From NCBI GenBank assembly GCA_963702925.1, contig OY969771.1, positions 806,001 through 870,000 on the forward strand: 64,000 nucleotides of DNA, written 5' to 3'. The DNA comes from CAIKMD01 sp963702925 (GTDB taxonomy: Bacteria > Pseudomonadota > Alphaproteobacteria > ATCC43930 > CGMCC-115725). The notes under the pieces were generated by a model that searched no databases, was not told where the DNA came from, and was given only the letters and a program-made list of their open reading frames with translations. The position numbers were made by a program, and so were the translations under genes. Of the stretch, positions 35,671 to 44,176 are shown in pieces (positions within the stretch are counted from its first letter, which is position 1; each line of letters begins with the position of its first letter).

Positions 35671-37260
35671 TTACGGACACGTTTGATAAGTACATTTCGA
35701 CACGAGGAACGCGGCTCGGCTCGGCAGGCCGCCCACAACTTTGAAGCCGACCAGCGTGACTTCATCCTGATCGTCGATCGAGCTCGCCGTGCCCAAGGAA
35801 TAGGGCTTCAACGCCGAGACGAGCGAGTCTTGGGTGGCGTGGATCGTCGCGTTAAGGTTGAAGAAGGTGGGGGTGGTCGCGGTGGCGTTCAGGTAGAAGG
35901 CTGTACCCCCGACGCCGTAACCCGTGGTCGAGTTCGGGATGCAGCTGCCGACCATCTCGCCTAAATGGTTCGGCCGGTTAGGGCGGCAACCATAGGCCGG
36001 CGCGCCGCCAGGCAGCGTCATGACACCGAAATCGGTAAGATTGGTGCCGTTAAAGAGGAAAGGATGAGTGGCCGGGATCGTGCCGCCCGGCGAGCCTTTG
36101 GGATTGACGAAATCCAGGTAGCCGACAACCTTTCCGCCGGTGCCGTTCAAGACTTTGAGCGGGATCACATTCGCGCCGACGAGTTCGAAAAATGTCGGAG
36201 GAACTGCAGGGGTCGTGACGTTGTAAACGAAACCGATCTTCACCGCGACGTTCTTGCGACCGGCCGCATCCTCATGGACGACGGCTGTGCCGGCAACGTA
36301 GCCGTCATCGCTCGCGGCCAGAGCCTGACTCTTCGCGATCTTGCGACCATTGAAACTGGCCGGAAACACAGCCTGCAGATCGGTCCAGGACGTGGCGCCG
36401 ATCGGGGCATAGGTTGCATGTTGCTTGCCGGCCGTCGTCGTGGCGCTGCCCACGACGTAGGTCGCATGCTGGCTGATGCCGAGCGCTTGGCTCGCGGTGC
36501 CGCCGAGGGTCCCGAGGTTGGTTCGCCCAACCGGCGCATAGGTTTTGCCGGTCGAGTTGAGTTTCAAGACAAAGGCCTGCCCGGTTGGCGTCGCCGCTTG
36601 GTCCCAACCGACCGCGTAGGCACCGTTGGTCGGATCGACGGCAACCGCGGTAATCGCGCCCGGAAGGAAATTGGTCGGGTCGCTGGCGTGGGCCTGGATG
36701 TTGTCATCGCTGAACCAGCCGCTCAACGAGCCGCCCGCGCCGCCCGAAGTCAATTCGCCAAAGCCAATTCCGACTCCATAAATGCCGCCTTCGCTCAGGG
36801 TCGCCTTTCCTTGGCCTTGAGGAACGGGCGCGAAGACGACGCCCGCCGTGTCAAAGCCGACGCCGGTCGAAGACGAGCCGACCCCGGCGGTCTTGAGTTT
36901 GATGGAACCGGTCGAACCGAAGCTGCCATCACTAAACGTGTCGTAAAATTCCATCGACGGCGTATTCGTCGCGCCTTGCCAGACCACCCAACCATTATCG
37001 ACTTCGACGGCGAACGCGCCGTTTACCACCTTCTTGGTCGATACGGCAGGTGTCGCAACTTTCGCGAGCGCGGCCGTCGCAACGGGCGCATCCGGCGCAT
37101 CGAGATCGTCGGTGACGACGACGGTACCCGCCCCCGAAGTCTGGGCATGTGCCGGCGCGACGGCTCCGAAGCCGATCGCAGCAGCCAAGGCGATCGCGCT
37201 CACGGCAAGACATCCGCGCGCGCACCCCCCGAACACATACGTGCTAACATTTCGCGCCAT
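35671..37260 (-). CDS. Secreted HAF-repeat protein
   Basis: 529 residues from ATG 37260, which has GGGGG five bases upstream. A signal peptide ends APAHA-QT. The central part has HAF-type repeats (NLGTLGGTASQALGISQHAT, and weaker copies with GY-V-G patterns), suggesting a beta-propeller-like fold. The C terminus has cysteines (CTYQTCP). Function unknown. Proteins with this repeat are usually exported. A near-perfect PHO-type direct repeat lies immediately before the ribosome site, unusually close. Confidence 0.68.
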   Translation of the reverse strand: MARNVSTYVFGGCARGCLAVSAIALAAAIGFGAVAPAHAQTSGAGTVVVTDDLDAPDAPVATAALAKVATPAVSTKKVVNGAFAVEVDNGWVVWQGATNTPSMEFYDTFSDGSFGSTGSIKLKTAGVGSSSTGVGFDTAGVVFAPVPQGQGKATLSEGGIYGVGIGFGELTSGGAGGSLSGWFSDDNIQAHASDPTNFLPGAITAVAVDPTNGAYAVGWDQAATPTGQAFVLKLNSTGKTYAPVGRTNLGTLGGTASQALGISQHATYVVGSATTTAGKQHATYAPIGATSWTDLQAVFPASFNGRKIAKSQALAASDDGYVAGTAVVHEDAAGRKNVAVKIGFVYNVTTPAVPPTFFELVGANVIPLKVLNGTGGKVVGYLDFVNPKGSPGGTIPATHPFLFNGTNLTDFGVMTLPGGAPAYGCRPNRPNHLGEMVGSCIPNSTTGYGVGGTAFYLNATATTPTFFNLNATIHATQDSLVSALKPYSLGTASSIDDQDEVTLVGFKVVGGLPSRAAFLVSKCTYQTCP

Positions 37261-37578
37261 AACAACCCCCATGACAAATTGATGACAGCAAACGCCGCCC
37301 AAACCCTCGAACGGCCGTGGCGAAATTTGGTTAAGAGACTAGACGTAAATCATTGCAATTTTGGGTCCTCTCCGTGTCACTTGATCAAACTTAGGCGCGC
37401 AAATCGCAGACGAAGCTGTCGGCAACACGAAGCGATCATTGCTTGCGCCGCGAGCGTGCAGTAGCTTCTGGCCGACAGGGAGCTACGGAAAAGAAACCGG
37501 GTAGATTGCGCGTGACGAGACAACCCGTCGGCCGTTGTCGTCGCTGTCGTGGACATAAGACAACGTACGAGATCCGAT
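37261..37578. other. Divergent intergenic region with a PHO-type repeat
   Basis: 318 bases between the HAF-repeat gene and the Wzc-like gene. At 37271-37288, minus-strand reading, is CTGTCAT-CAAT-TTGTCAT (7 of 7 and 6 of 7, 11-base period). It is only about ten bases from the HAF gene start codon, too close for a normal PhoB activator site for that gene. The rest shows no clear element. Confidence 0.5.
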
Positions 37579-39864
37579 ATGACGCTTCAGGCCGATGTGC
37601 CGTCTTTCGTCGCCGCTCCCTTCGCCCCGCCGCAAGGTCAAAGCCAGATCGCTGATTCCGACGGGATCTCGATCGGACAAATCGTCAGTACCTTGTGGCG
37701 CCGGCGATGGGTTCTGCTCTCCACGATCGCGCTCATCACCCTGCTCGGCTTCATTGTCATCAAAGTTTTCCTGACGCCAAGCTTTACATCGACGACGGTG
37801 CTCGTGCTGGCGGCGCGGCACGACGACGTCGTCGATCTGGAACAGTCCTACATGAAGACCGCCGCTCCCGATTCGGTCACGCGCAGCGAAGCCGACGTGC
37901 TGCAATCGCGCACTTTGGTTGATCGCGTGATCGACCGCGAGGATCTGATGGACGATCCCGAATTCAACCTCTATGCGCAGCCCTACAAGGCGAATCTCCT
38001 GACGCGTTGGGGCGTCGTCGATCGCCTGCCGCATTTCCTCCAATCCTACCTGCGCAGCAAGCCGCTCGATCCGAGCATGCTCGATCCCGCCCAGCTCAAG
38101 TACAACACAGCCACCCGGGTCTTGAAGGCTTGGGATGTCGAGCCCGACGCCAAGACCTATAGCGTCAAGTTGAACTTCACCTCGGTCGATGCCGGGAAAG
38201 CGGCGCGCCTCGCGAATGCCTTCGCGAGCGAGTATTTCAAGATGCAGATCGACGATCAGGCGACGGTCGCGAACCAGGCCGCGCAGTACCTCACGCCGCA
38301 GCTCGACGCGTTGAGCAAGAAGGTTGCGGATGCGACCCGTGCGGTCGAGCAGTTCCGTGCGACCCACAACATCGTCGATTATCCGAGCGCGCAACCAGAA
38401 GGCAATACGCTGGCCTTGCAGCAGATACAAAGCTTGGCGCAAGACCTCTCGGCGGCACGAACCAAGCGCGCGCAGCTGGAAGCCGCGCAACAGGAAGTTG
38501 CCCGGCTTGCTTCCGATCCCAGCAAGGCACTATCCGCGCCCGTGGTGGCCGCCGCCCCTGTGGTCGAGAATATTCGCGTGCAGGAAGTGACCGCCGCCGC
38601 CCATCTCGCCGACCTGACCGGAACCTATGGCGATCGCCACCCGCTGGTCGTGAGCGCGAAGAGCCAATTGCAACAGCTGCGCCAACGCCTCGACGACGAA
38701 GTGCGCGTCGCTTTGCAACAGCTCGCGGTCGAAACGCGGCAGGCACAAGCGAACGAGGCGCAACTTCAAGCGCGCATGGACCAATTGACAGCCGCGCGGC
38801 GGGACGAGAACAACGTGATGCCGCAGCTTCAGCAGCTCGAGTCCGAGCAACAAGCCGCGATCAACATCTATAACACCTTCGTTCAAGGGGCATATCGGGC
38901 CCTCACGCAGGACGGCGTGCCGACGACGAAAGGACGCATTGTTCAATATGCCGACCCATTGGACTGGCCGTCATTCCCCAATATGCTGATTTTCATGGCG
39001 GTGATCTTCATCGCCGCGTCGATGATCGGTGTTGGGGTCGTCTATGTGCTCGAGGCGCGCGACAAATCCTTCCGTACGGCCAGCGAAATCGAAGAAGCGG
39101 TGCAAATTCCGGTTCTTGGGATGACGCTACTCGAGCCGCAGGGCTTCCGGCGCCTGCTGCGACGCCGCCTCCCTGTGTCGCAACAGGTTATGAGCAAGCC
39201 AACCTCGGCCATGTCGGAATCGGTTCGACTTGCCGGAACAGCCATCACCCTGTCGCACGCTCAGCAAGCGCCTAAGATCATCATGGTGACCTCTTCCGTG
39301 CCAGCGGAAGGCAAGAGCACCTTTGCACTCATGCTCGCCCGCCAAAGCGCCCATGCCGGCAAACGTGTGATCGTCGTCGAGGCCGAAATGCGCAAGCCGA
39401 CCTTCGGCGACGAATTGAGCGATTTGCCGGCAAAAGGCTTGGCCGAGTATCTGCTCGGTCGCGCGAGCTTGGACGAGGTGATCGGCGTCGACCGCGCGAG
39501 CGGCGCTCATTTCATTGCGGTCCGCGAGCAGAGCAAGTTCTCGGCCGAGCTTTTGGGCGGCGCGCAGATGCGGGCGCTGCTGCAGCTGCTAAGGCAGGCC
39601 TATGATTTGATCGTGCTCGACACGCCGCCCACGCTGATCGCGGCGGATGCGCTTCAGCTCGGCCGCGCGGTCAATTCGACCGTGCTCGTCGTCAAATGGG
39701 GCAGCACGCCGCGCCATATGGTCCTCGATGCGGTCCGCAAGCTGCGCACGGCAAACGTTCCCGTGAGCGGGATTGTCATGACGCAAGTGGATGCCCAGCG
39801 TTATCGGTCCTATGGACATGGCCAATTGCCGTATGAATACGCGAAAGCCTATTACGCCGCTTGA
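37579..39864 (+). CDS. Wzc-like polysaccharide co-polymerase / BY-kinase-type protein
   Basis: 761 residues from ATG 37579 (the frame is open to a GTG at 37549). N-terminal Wzz domain with helix VLLSTIALITLLGFIVIKVF, a long coiled-coil periplasmic region (Gln/Ala-rich), a second helix near residues 465-490, and a cytoplasmic P-loop domain. Walker A is SSVPAEGKST and Walker B is DLIVLDTPP. Walker A' reads VVEAEMRKP, with both usual Asp replaced by Glu. The tail has a few tyrosines (RYRSYGHG, YEYAKAYYAA). It sets chain length with Wzy and Wza. Its 3' end overlaps the convergent polymerase gene by 89 bases. Confidence 0.9.
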   Translation: MTLQADVPSFVAAPFAPPQGQSQIADSDGISIGQIVSTLWRRRWVLLSTIALITLLGFIVIKVFLTPSFTSTTVLVLAARHDDVVDLEQSYMKTAAPDSVTRSEADVLQSRTLVDRVIDREDLMDDPEFNLYAQPYKANLLTRWGVVDRLPHFLQSYLRSKPLDPSMLDPAQLKYNTATRVLKAWDVEPDAKTYSVKLNFTSVDAGKAARLANAFASEYFKMQIDDQATVANQAAQYLTPQLDALSKKVADATRAVEQFRATHNIVDYPSAQPEGNTLALQQIQSLAQDLSAARTKRAQLEAAQQEVARLASDPSKALSAPVVAAAPVVENIRVQEVTAAAHLADLTGTYGDRHPLVVSAKSQLQQLRQRLDDEVRVALQQLAVETRQAQANEAQLQARMDQLTAARRDENNVMPQLQQLESEQQAAINIYNTFVQGAYRALTQDGVPTTKGRIVQYADPLDWPSFPNMLIFMAVIFIAASMIGVGVVYVLEARDKSFRTASEIEEAVQIPVLGMTLLEPQGFRRLLRRRLPVSQQVMSKPTSAMSESVRLAGTAITLSHAQQAPKIIMVTSSVPAEGKSTFALMLARQSAHAGKRVIVVEAEMRKPTFGDELSDLPAKGLAEYLLGRASLDEVIGVDRASGAHFIAVREQSKFSAELLGGAQMRALLQLLRQAYDLIVLDTPPTLIAADALQLGRAVNSTVLVVKWGSTPRHMVLDAVRKLRTANVPVSGIVMTQVDAQRYRSYGHGQLPYEYAKAYYAA

Positions 39865-41266
39865 CCTTGCTCGGTAGGGCCACCAAGCCGCGACGGAGCG
39901 CCGCCTGGATCGCCAATACTCCGGCCATGGCGAGCCAAATGGCCGGCGTGCTCAGATTCGGATTGGCGACGGCGTGGGCCGCTCCGAGACCCAGCACCAT
40001 CCACTGAAACGGACGCGTGGACTCAAATAACTTGTCCGGCACGTAGCGGCCGGGCGGGACCCGGATCGGGCGCACGAGCGAGATCACGAAGGCAGCGAAC
40101 ACGACCGTTCCGACAAGACCAGTGTTCGAGAGCAGCGTCAGCACCAGGCTGTTCGCCTTGTGGCTGCCCAGGCCCACGCCAATGCCGTGCGTTTCGACGA
40201 AGATATGCATGGCGAGAATGTCGGCGAAGCTGCGCTGTTGAAAAGACGTGCTCTGCGATTTCTGGAAGAGCGTTTTCTGCAGGATAACGTGAATTTCCGA
40301 ATAATGCCCGGCGACGAAAATGCTCGTCCCCAGAATGCCGACGACGATCAGCGCGATGGCCGCCACTTGGCCGCTCGAGAATTTGAAATCCTTGGTCAAC
40401 AAATGGATCCGCGACGCCAGCACGTCGTAGGCCAGGACGCAGCAAAATATGAAGATGCCAACAAAAGCCAGTGTCGAGGTCGAGACAACCATGCAAAAGA
40501 GCGCGGCCGCGACCATGCCAATCGAAAACGCGGTCGGGTACCGGCGATACCGCATCCAGGCAAAGAGAAGATAGCCGGTAAAGTTGAACCCGAGCGCGGA
40601 GGGCTCTTCGAACGGACCGTTGATACGAAAGAGGCCGGCCATGGACTGGCTATCGGCGCGATTATATCCGGCGTTCGAATAAAAGAAGTCGGTCGAAAAG
40701 GGCACGCCGGCATAGAAGCTCGAGAACTGCCAGAAACAGACGAAAGCGGCAAAGCATAGCCCGCAAGCCAGGGCACGATCCCAATCTCTGATCAATTCAT
40801 CGGCCGGGCGTTTGCCTCCCTGATGACCGACGCAGTAGATGATGCTGGTGTTAATGATCAGATAGGCGATTTGTGTGAAATTGTTGCGCGCCAGATGAAA
40901 CGGATGCGTCAAAGCCGATTTGAAGCCGTCGGTTCCCGGCAAGACCTGAACTTGACCTTGAAAAAAGCACAATGCGATGAACAGCACGAGAAAGCATATG
41001 ATCATAAAACAGAACAGCGGCGCCATGCGCGCCAGCACGTATCCGTTGAGCTTAAAGCGGCCCAACATGATCTCAAAACACGTGCGTCCCGTGATCAAGA
41101 TGCCAAAATAGTAGCCGGGCTGCAGCCCGAAATGCCCGACATTGACGACCGCCGCCGCCGATAGCGTGGCAAAGGTCGTCAACGCGATAAGGCAATAGCG
41201 CCAGGGCAGGAAAATGAGAACCAGCCCCAGCGGGATCAAGAGGATTCCCGTGATCGGGATATTCAT
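39776..41266 (-). CDS. Wzy-like O-antigen ligase/polymerase family membrane protein
   Basis: 496 residues from ATG 41266 (AGAGG upstream). About 11-12 membrane helices, with a large periplasmic loop near residues 190-240 (FFYSNAGYNRADSQSMAGLF, NGPFEEPSALGF). A GIGVGLGSHKANSLVLTLLSNTG segment matches the conserved loop of the Wzy_C/ligase family. Probably polymerises EPS repeat units. Its last 29 codons are antisense to the end of the Wzc-like gene. It follows a sulfotransferase gene by 58 bases on the same strand. Confidence 0.82.
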   Translation of the reverse strand: MNIPITGILLIPLGLVLIFLPWRYCLIALTTFATLSAAAVVNVGHFGLQPGYYFGILITGRTCFEIMLGRFKLNGYVLARMAPLFCFMIICFLVLFIALCFFQGQVQVLPGTDGFKSALTHPFHLARNNFTQIAYLIINTSIIYCVGHQGGKRPADELIRDWDRALACGLCFAAFVCFWQFSSFYAGVPFSTDFFYSNAGYNRADSQSMAGLFRINGPFEEPSALGFNFTGYLLFAWMRYRRYPTAFSIGMVAAALFCMVVSTSTLAFVGIFIFCCVLAYDVLASRIHLLTKDFKFSSGQVAAIALIVVGILGTSIFVAGHYSEIHVILQKTLFQKSQSTSFQQRSFADILAMHIFVETHGIGVGLGSHKANSLVLTLLSNTGLVGTVVFAAFVISLVRPIRVPPGRYVPDKLFESTRPFQWMVLGLGAAHAVANPNLSTPAIWLAMAGVLAIQAALRRGLVALPSKVKRRNRLSRIHTAIGHVHRTDNAGHPLAS

Positions 41267-41324
41267 AAGCAACCTCTTTTCATGGCCTGGCCCCGATGCG
41301 CTGTCGCGCGCAACATCAAATGAA

Positions 41325-42173
41325 TTACCAGGCGATGGCCTTTCCACAAAGCCGGCTCAATTCGACGTTATGCGGGCGGTAGAATTCGGTCAGCTGGCGC
41401 CGCGCATCGGCGTCCGAATTGTCGTAGCCGCCGACGTTTAGCGGCTCGTAGTTGATATCGGTAACAGCTGGCAGGCCGAGAAATCCGAATACTTCGGCCA
41501 TCACAGAAACGGGATCGGAAAACATCGTCTCGCTTTGAATGACCAAGACGCTGTTCGGCGGAAAGACGCGTTGCCAATTCGACACCGCCTCATGATAGAT
41601 GCCACGCCGAACAAAGCTGCGCGGCGCCGGCCCTTGCGGCGGTGGCGCGCACCCCTTCTCATAGGCTATTTCAGCCTCGTACCAATCGAGGTCGGCCTTT
41701 AGAGCTTCATCGAGGCTACGCGTCTCGAGCCCCATGCGCCGCGCGTGCCAATAGGCCGAAATCGCGCGGTCAGTTGGGTTCCGCAAAAGCGCAATGAACT
41801 TTCGCGTCTCGATATCTTTTGCAATGCGTTTGGGAACATTCGCGTCGAAAATATAGGTTGCGGTTGCTTCGAAGGTCAGGTGCGGACAGCCGTGCCGTTC
41901 ATTGAGGCGTTCGATCGTCGAGCGCGCTGGAAAATTGCATCCGTACCAAGCAAGACCGCGTTCATAGTGGCGATCGAAATAGAAGGGCTCTTTGAAGATC
42001 GGCCGGACAATCTGCGGATGCTGCCGCAAATAGGAAAACATCGAACTCGTGCCTGATTTCTGGGCACCGATGACGATAAAATTCGGCATCGCGCGCCCTA
42101 CGCCAGCGAAGCGACGCGCTTCAAAGAGTGCTTTGCGACCCTTTTCCGAGAAGAAACTCCGCAAGGCTGACAT
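41325..42173 (-). CDS. PAPS-dependent sulfotransferase (heparan N-sulfotransferase-like)
   Basis: 282 residues from ATG 42173. The 5'-phosphosulfate loop FIVIGAQKSGTSSMFSYLRQ, a PIFKEPFYFDRHY block, and the 3'-phosphate block KFIALLRNPTDRAISAYWH give the pattern of carbohydrate O/N-sulfotransferases. No membrane segment. It probably acts on EPS units. It precedes the polymerase gene. The upstream region shares a promoter-like module with the GT4 gene at 44-45 kb. Confidence 0.87.
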   Translation of the reverse strand: MSALRSFFSEKGRKALFEARRFAGVGRAMPNFIVIGAQKSGTSSMFSYLRQHPQIVRPIFKEPFYFDRHYERGLAWYGCNFPARSTIERLNERHGCPHLTFEATATYIFDANVPKRIAKDIETRKFIALLRNPTDRAISAYWHARRMGLETRSLDEALKADLDWYEAEIAYEKGCAPPPQGPAPRSFVRRGIYHEAVSNWQRVFPPNSVLVIQSETMFSDPVSVMAEVFGFLGLPAVTDINYEPLNVGGYDNSDADARRQLTEFYRPHNVELSRLCGKAIAW

Positions 42174-42257
42174 GACACACTTGACTCGTTCGACCCTGAC
42201 ATGGAGGCGGCGCCCGCACCGCGACTTGTCGCGATCGACGCCCCTACGATCGCGCGA

Positions 42258-42378
42258 TACCTTAGCTGATCGACTTTGCAAGAGGGAAGGCAAAAGCTCG
42301 ATATGCGCAGTGTTCGTTCACGTTATCGACAAGAGCGTCGGCATCGCAGCGATTCTTGTCACAAAACTTCAACACTTG
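42258..42378 (-). promoter_or_regulatory. Upstream module A, shared with module B at 45.5 kb
   Basis: Plus-strand reading: TACCTTAGC at 42258 and GTCACAAAAC at 42358, exactly 100 bases apart, with AGGGAAGGCAAAA between. Module B has the same blocks at the same spacing. Read towards the sulfotransferase, GCTAAGGTA lies about 90 bases before its ATG and may contain the -10. The GTCACAAAACTTC element resembles a PHO half-site pair in reverse orientation. Confidence 0.5.
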
Positions 42379-42409
42379 ACGCAATCCCATGTCGCGGTCG
42401 GAGCGACGT

Positions 42410-43099
42410 TTAAGGAATTGGAGAAACGCGCGGAGCCCGAGCGAAAGCCCACACCTGGATCGGAAAACGCGGCTCGTTCTTGAGGCTTCCCCAAAAACCG
42501 CGGCGCGACCAGCGCGTGAAATCGGATTTTACAACCGCCCGATTGCCCCAGGCACCCGTCTCGATTCCGTCGGGATCGAAACCCGCTTCGATCAGAAAAT
42601 ATTTCATGCCGAGCTCCGTCCAGCGGGTGCAATCGATCGGAATGTTGTGAACCCGCACCATGAACGGCGTGATATTGAGGAACGTCCCGCCCGGCCGCAG
42701 CATTTTCAACACATTGCACGCGGCTCGGTGCGGGTATGACAAATGCTCGAAAACATTGTCGGCGATGATGAGATCGAAGGTCCGGGGCAGCGCGTCCTTG
42801 GTGATGTCGTATTCCGGATAATTCATGGACGCGAATGATTTGAAGGGAAGTTCGCGCCAAAAATCGCCGGCCGCGATTTCCATCACGTCCAATTCGCCCA
42901 GGTTCATTGCTTCGAGCTTGGCGCGGCAGGTCTGGTACATCACCTGACGCGACCACATTCCAAAGTCGTAGCCGACCGCTGAAGAAAACCGCTTCAGGAT
43001 CCGCGCAAATTCTGGATTTGAGCGCTTGAAGTGGTTGATCAGGCTCGGGCGCTCGACGCCGTATTTTGCCCGAATTTCCTGCCGTGGAACGATCGTCAT
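42410..43099 (-). CDS. Class I SAM-dependent methyltransferase
   Basis: 229 residues from ATG 43099, with GAGGAG five bases upstream. The Methyltransf_11-type fold reads VMEIAAGDFWRELPF, YPEYDITKD, FDLIIADNVFEHLSYPHRA, and LRPGGTFLNITPF. Motif I is slightly unusual (EIAAGDFW). Probably methylates an EPS sugar or its precursor; acceptor unknown. It lies upstream of the sulfotransferase on the same strand, with module A between them. Confidence 0.8.
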   Translation of the reverse strand: MTIVPRQEIRAKYGVERPSLINHFKRSNPEFARILKRFSSAVGYDFGMWSRQVMYQTCRAKLEAMNLGELDVMEIAAGDFWRELPFKSFASMNYPEYDITKDALPRTFDLIIADNVFEHLSYPHRAACNVLKMLRPGGTFLNITPFMVRVHNIPIDCTRWTELGMKYFLIEAGFDPDGIETGAWGNRAVVKSDFTRWSRRGFWGSLKNEPRFPIQVWAFARAPRVSPIP

Positions 43100-43347
43100 G
43101 TGCTCCTCACCCGCCGCCAATACCGAGCAAACACCGCTTTACCGACATTCCCCGGTTCGCGAGAGTGGCGGAATGGTGTCTCGGTTCGTCGTCACGGTCA
43201 AGGCGGTTCAAATACGTAGGCGGCAGTAACGGCCAAGAAAGAGTAATCGCGCGCGCATCGATCTTGATTTGTTTTTTTTTGCATCCTAGTTTGGCGCGCA
43301 AACAGAAATAGTCGGCTGATTCATCCGGCCTTTTCGCGAGGTGACCT

Positions 43348-44154
43348 GTGGCGCCGCAGAAATCAACACTTTATGACAGCGGCTTTTATAAATCGCGCAC
43401 TGACGAGTCTCTTCAATCCGCTCGAAAGATCGTCCCTTTCCTATTGAACCTCTTGGACGTTTCATCGGTATGCGATCTCGGCTGCGGCGAAGGCGCTTGG
43501 CTTCGGGCGTTTTGTGAACATGGTGTGACAGACGTCCTCGGCGTCGACGGCGACTATGTAAGCCGCGAACGGCTGCAAGTGCCGCCAACAGTGTTTCAGC
43601 CCTGGGACCTCGCGCAACCGCTTACGTTGAACCGCGGCTTTGATCTCGCTTGCAGCATCGAGGTGGCGGAGCATTTGCCGTTATCGGCGGCAAATACGAT
43701 GGTCGAGAATTTATGCCACCTCGCGCCATTCGTTCTGTTTTCGGCGGCGATACCGGGACAAGGCGGCACCGGCCATGTCAACGAACAGTGGCCGGAGTTT
43801 TGGCGTAACCGGTTTAGTTCGGCAGGCTATGAACTCGTCGATTGCATTCGCGCGCGCTTCTGGAACGACCCCGACGTCGCCCCGTGGTATCTGCAGAATT
43901 TATTCTTGTACGTGCGGCGCGATCGCTATCCACGCTTTATGTTCGAGCATCCGGAATTCGCGCATTCGCCTTCGTTTCCGCTCGACGTGATTCACCCGCG
44001 ACTTTTCGCCCTTTCCTATGAGCCTAATTTTTGGACGCTCCTTCACATGATGCGGCGCATTCCGCGTGAAGCGCTCAAGCTGGTCGAAAGACGATATCAA
44101 CGCTTGGCCAAGCCCAGAGCCAATTTCGCACCCGTTGACGTCGGCGATAAGTAA
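43348..44154 (+). CDS. Class I SAM-dependent methyltransferase
   Basis: 268 residues from GTG 43348, with GAGGTGACCT just upstream. Motif I is VCDLGCGEGAWLRAF, followed by VLGVDGDYVSRERL and a FDLACSIEVAEHLPLSAAN block. A GQGGTGHVNEQWPEFWRNRF segment is typical of the subgroup found in EPS/LPS loci. Acceptor unknown. Divergent from the other methyltransferase; tail to tail with a GT4 gene (22-base gap). Confidence 0.83.
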   Translation: MAPQKSTLYDSGFYKSRTDESLQSARKIVPFLLNLLDVSSVCDLGCGEGAWLRAFCEHGVTDVLGVDGDYVSRERLQVPPTVFQPWDLAQPLTLNRGFDLACSIEVAEHLPLSAANTMVENLCHLAPFVLFSAAIPGQGGTGHVNEQWPEFWRNRFSSAGYELVDCIRARFWNDPDVAPWYLQNLFLYVRRDRYPRFMFEHPEFAHSPSFPLDVIHPRLFALSYEPNFWTLLHMMRRIPREALKLVERRYQRLAKPRANFAPVDVGDK

Positions 44155-44176
44155 AGTCGCCCTTCGATTGAGGGCG

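Noticed and set aside
37387..37394. TTGATCAA palindrome
   Set aside because: Lacks the four- or six-base spacer of FNR/FixK boxes.
43159..43231. tRNA-Leu-like sequence (GTGGCGGAATGG, GGTTCAAATAC)
   Set aside because: The acceptor stem does not pair, no anticodon arm can be drawn and no CCA end is seen. At most a remnant or chance likeness.
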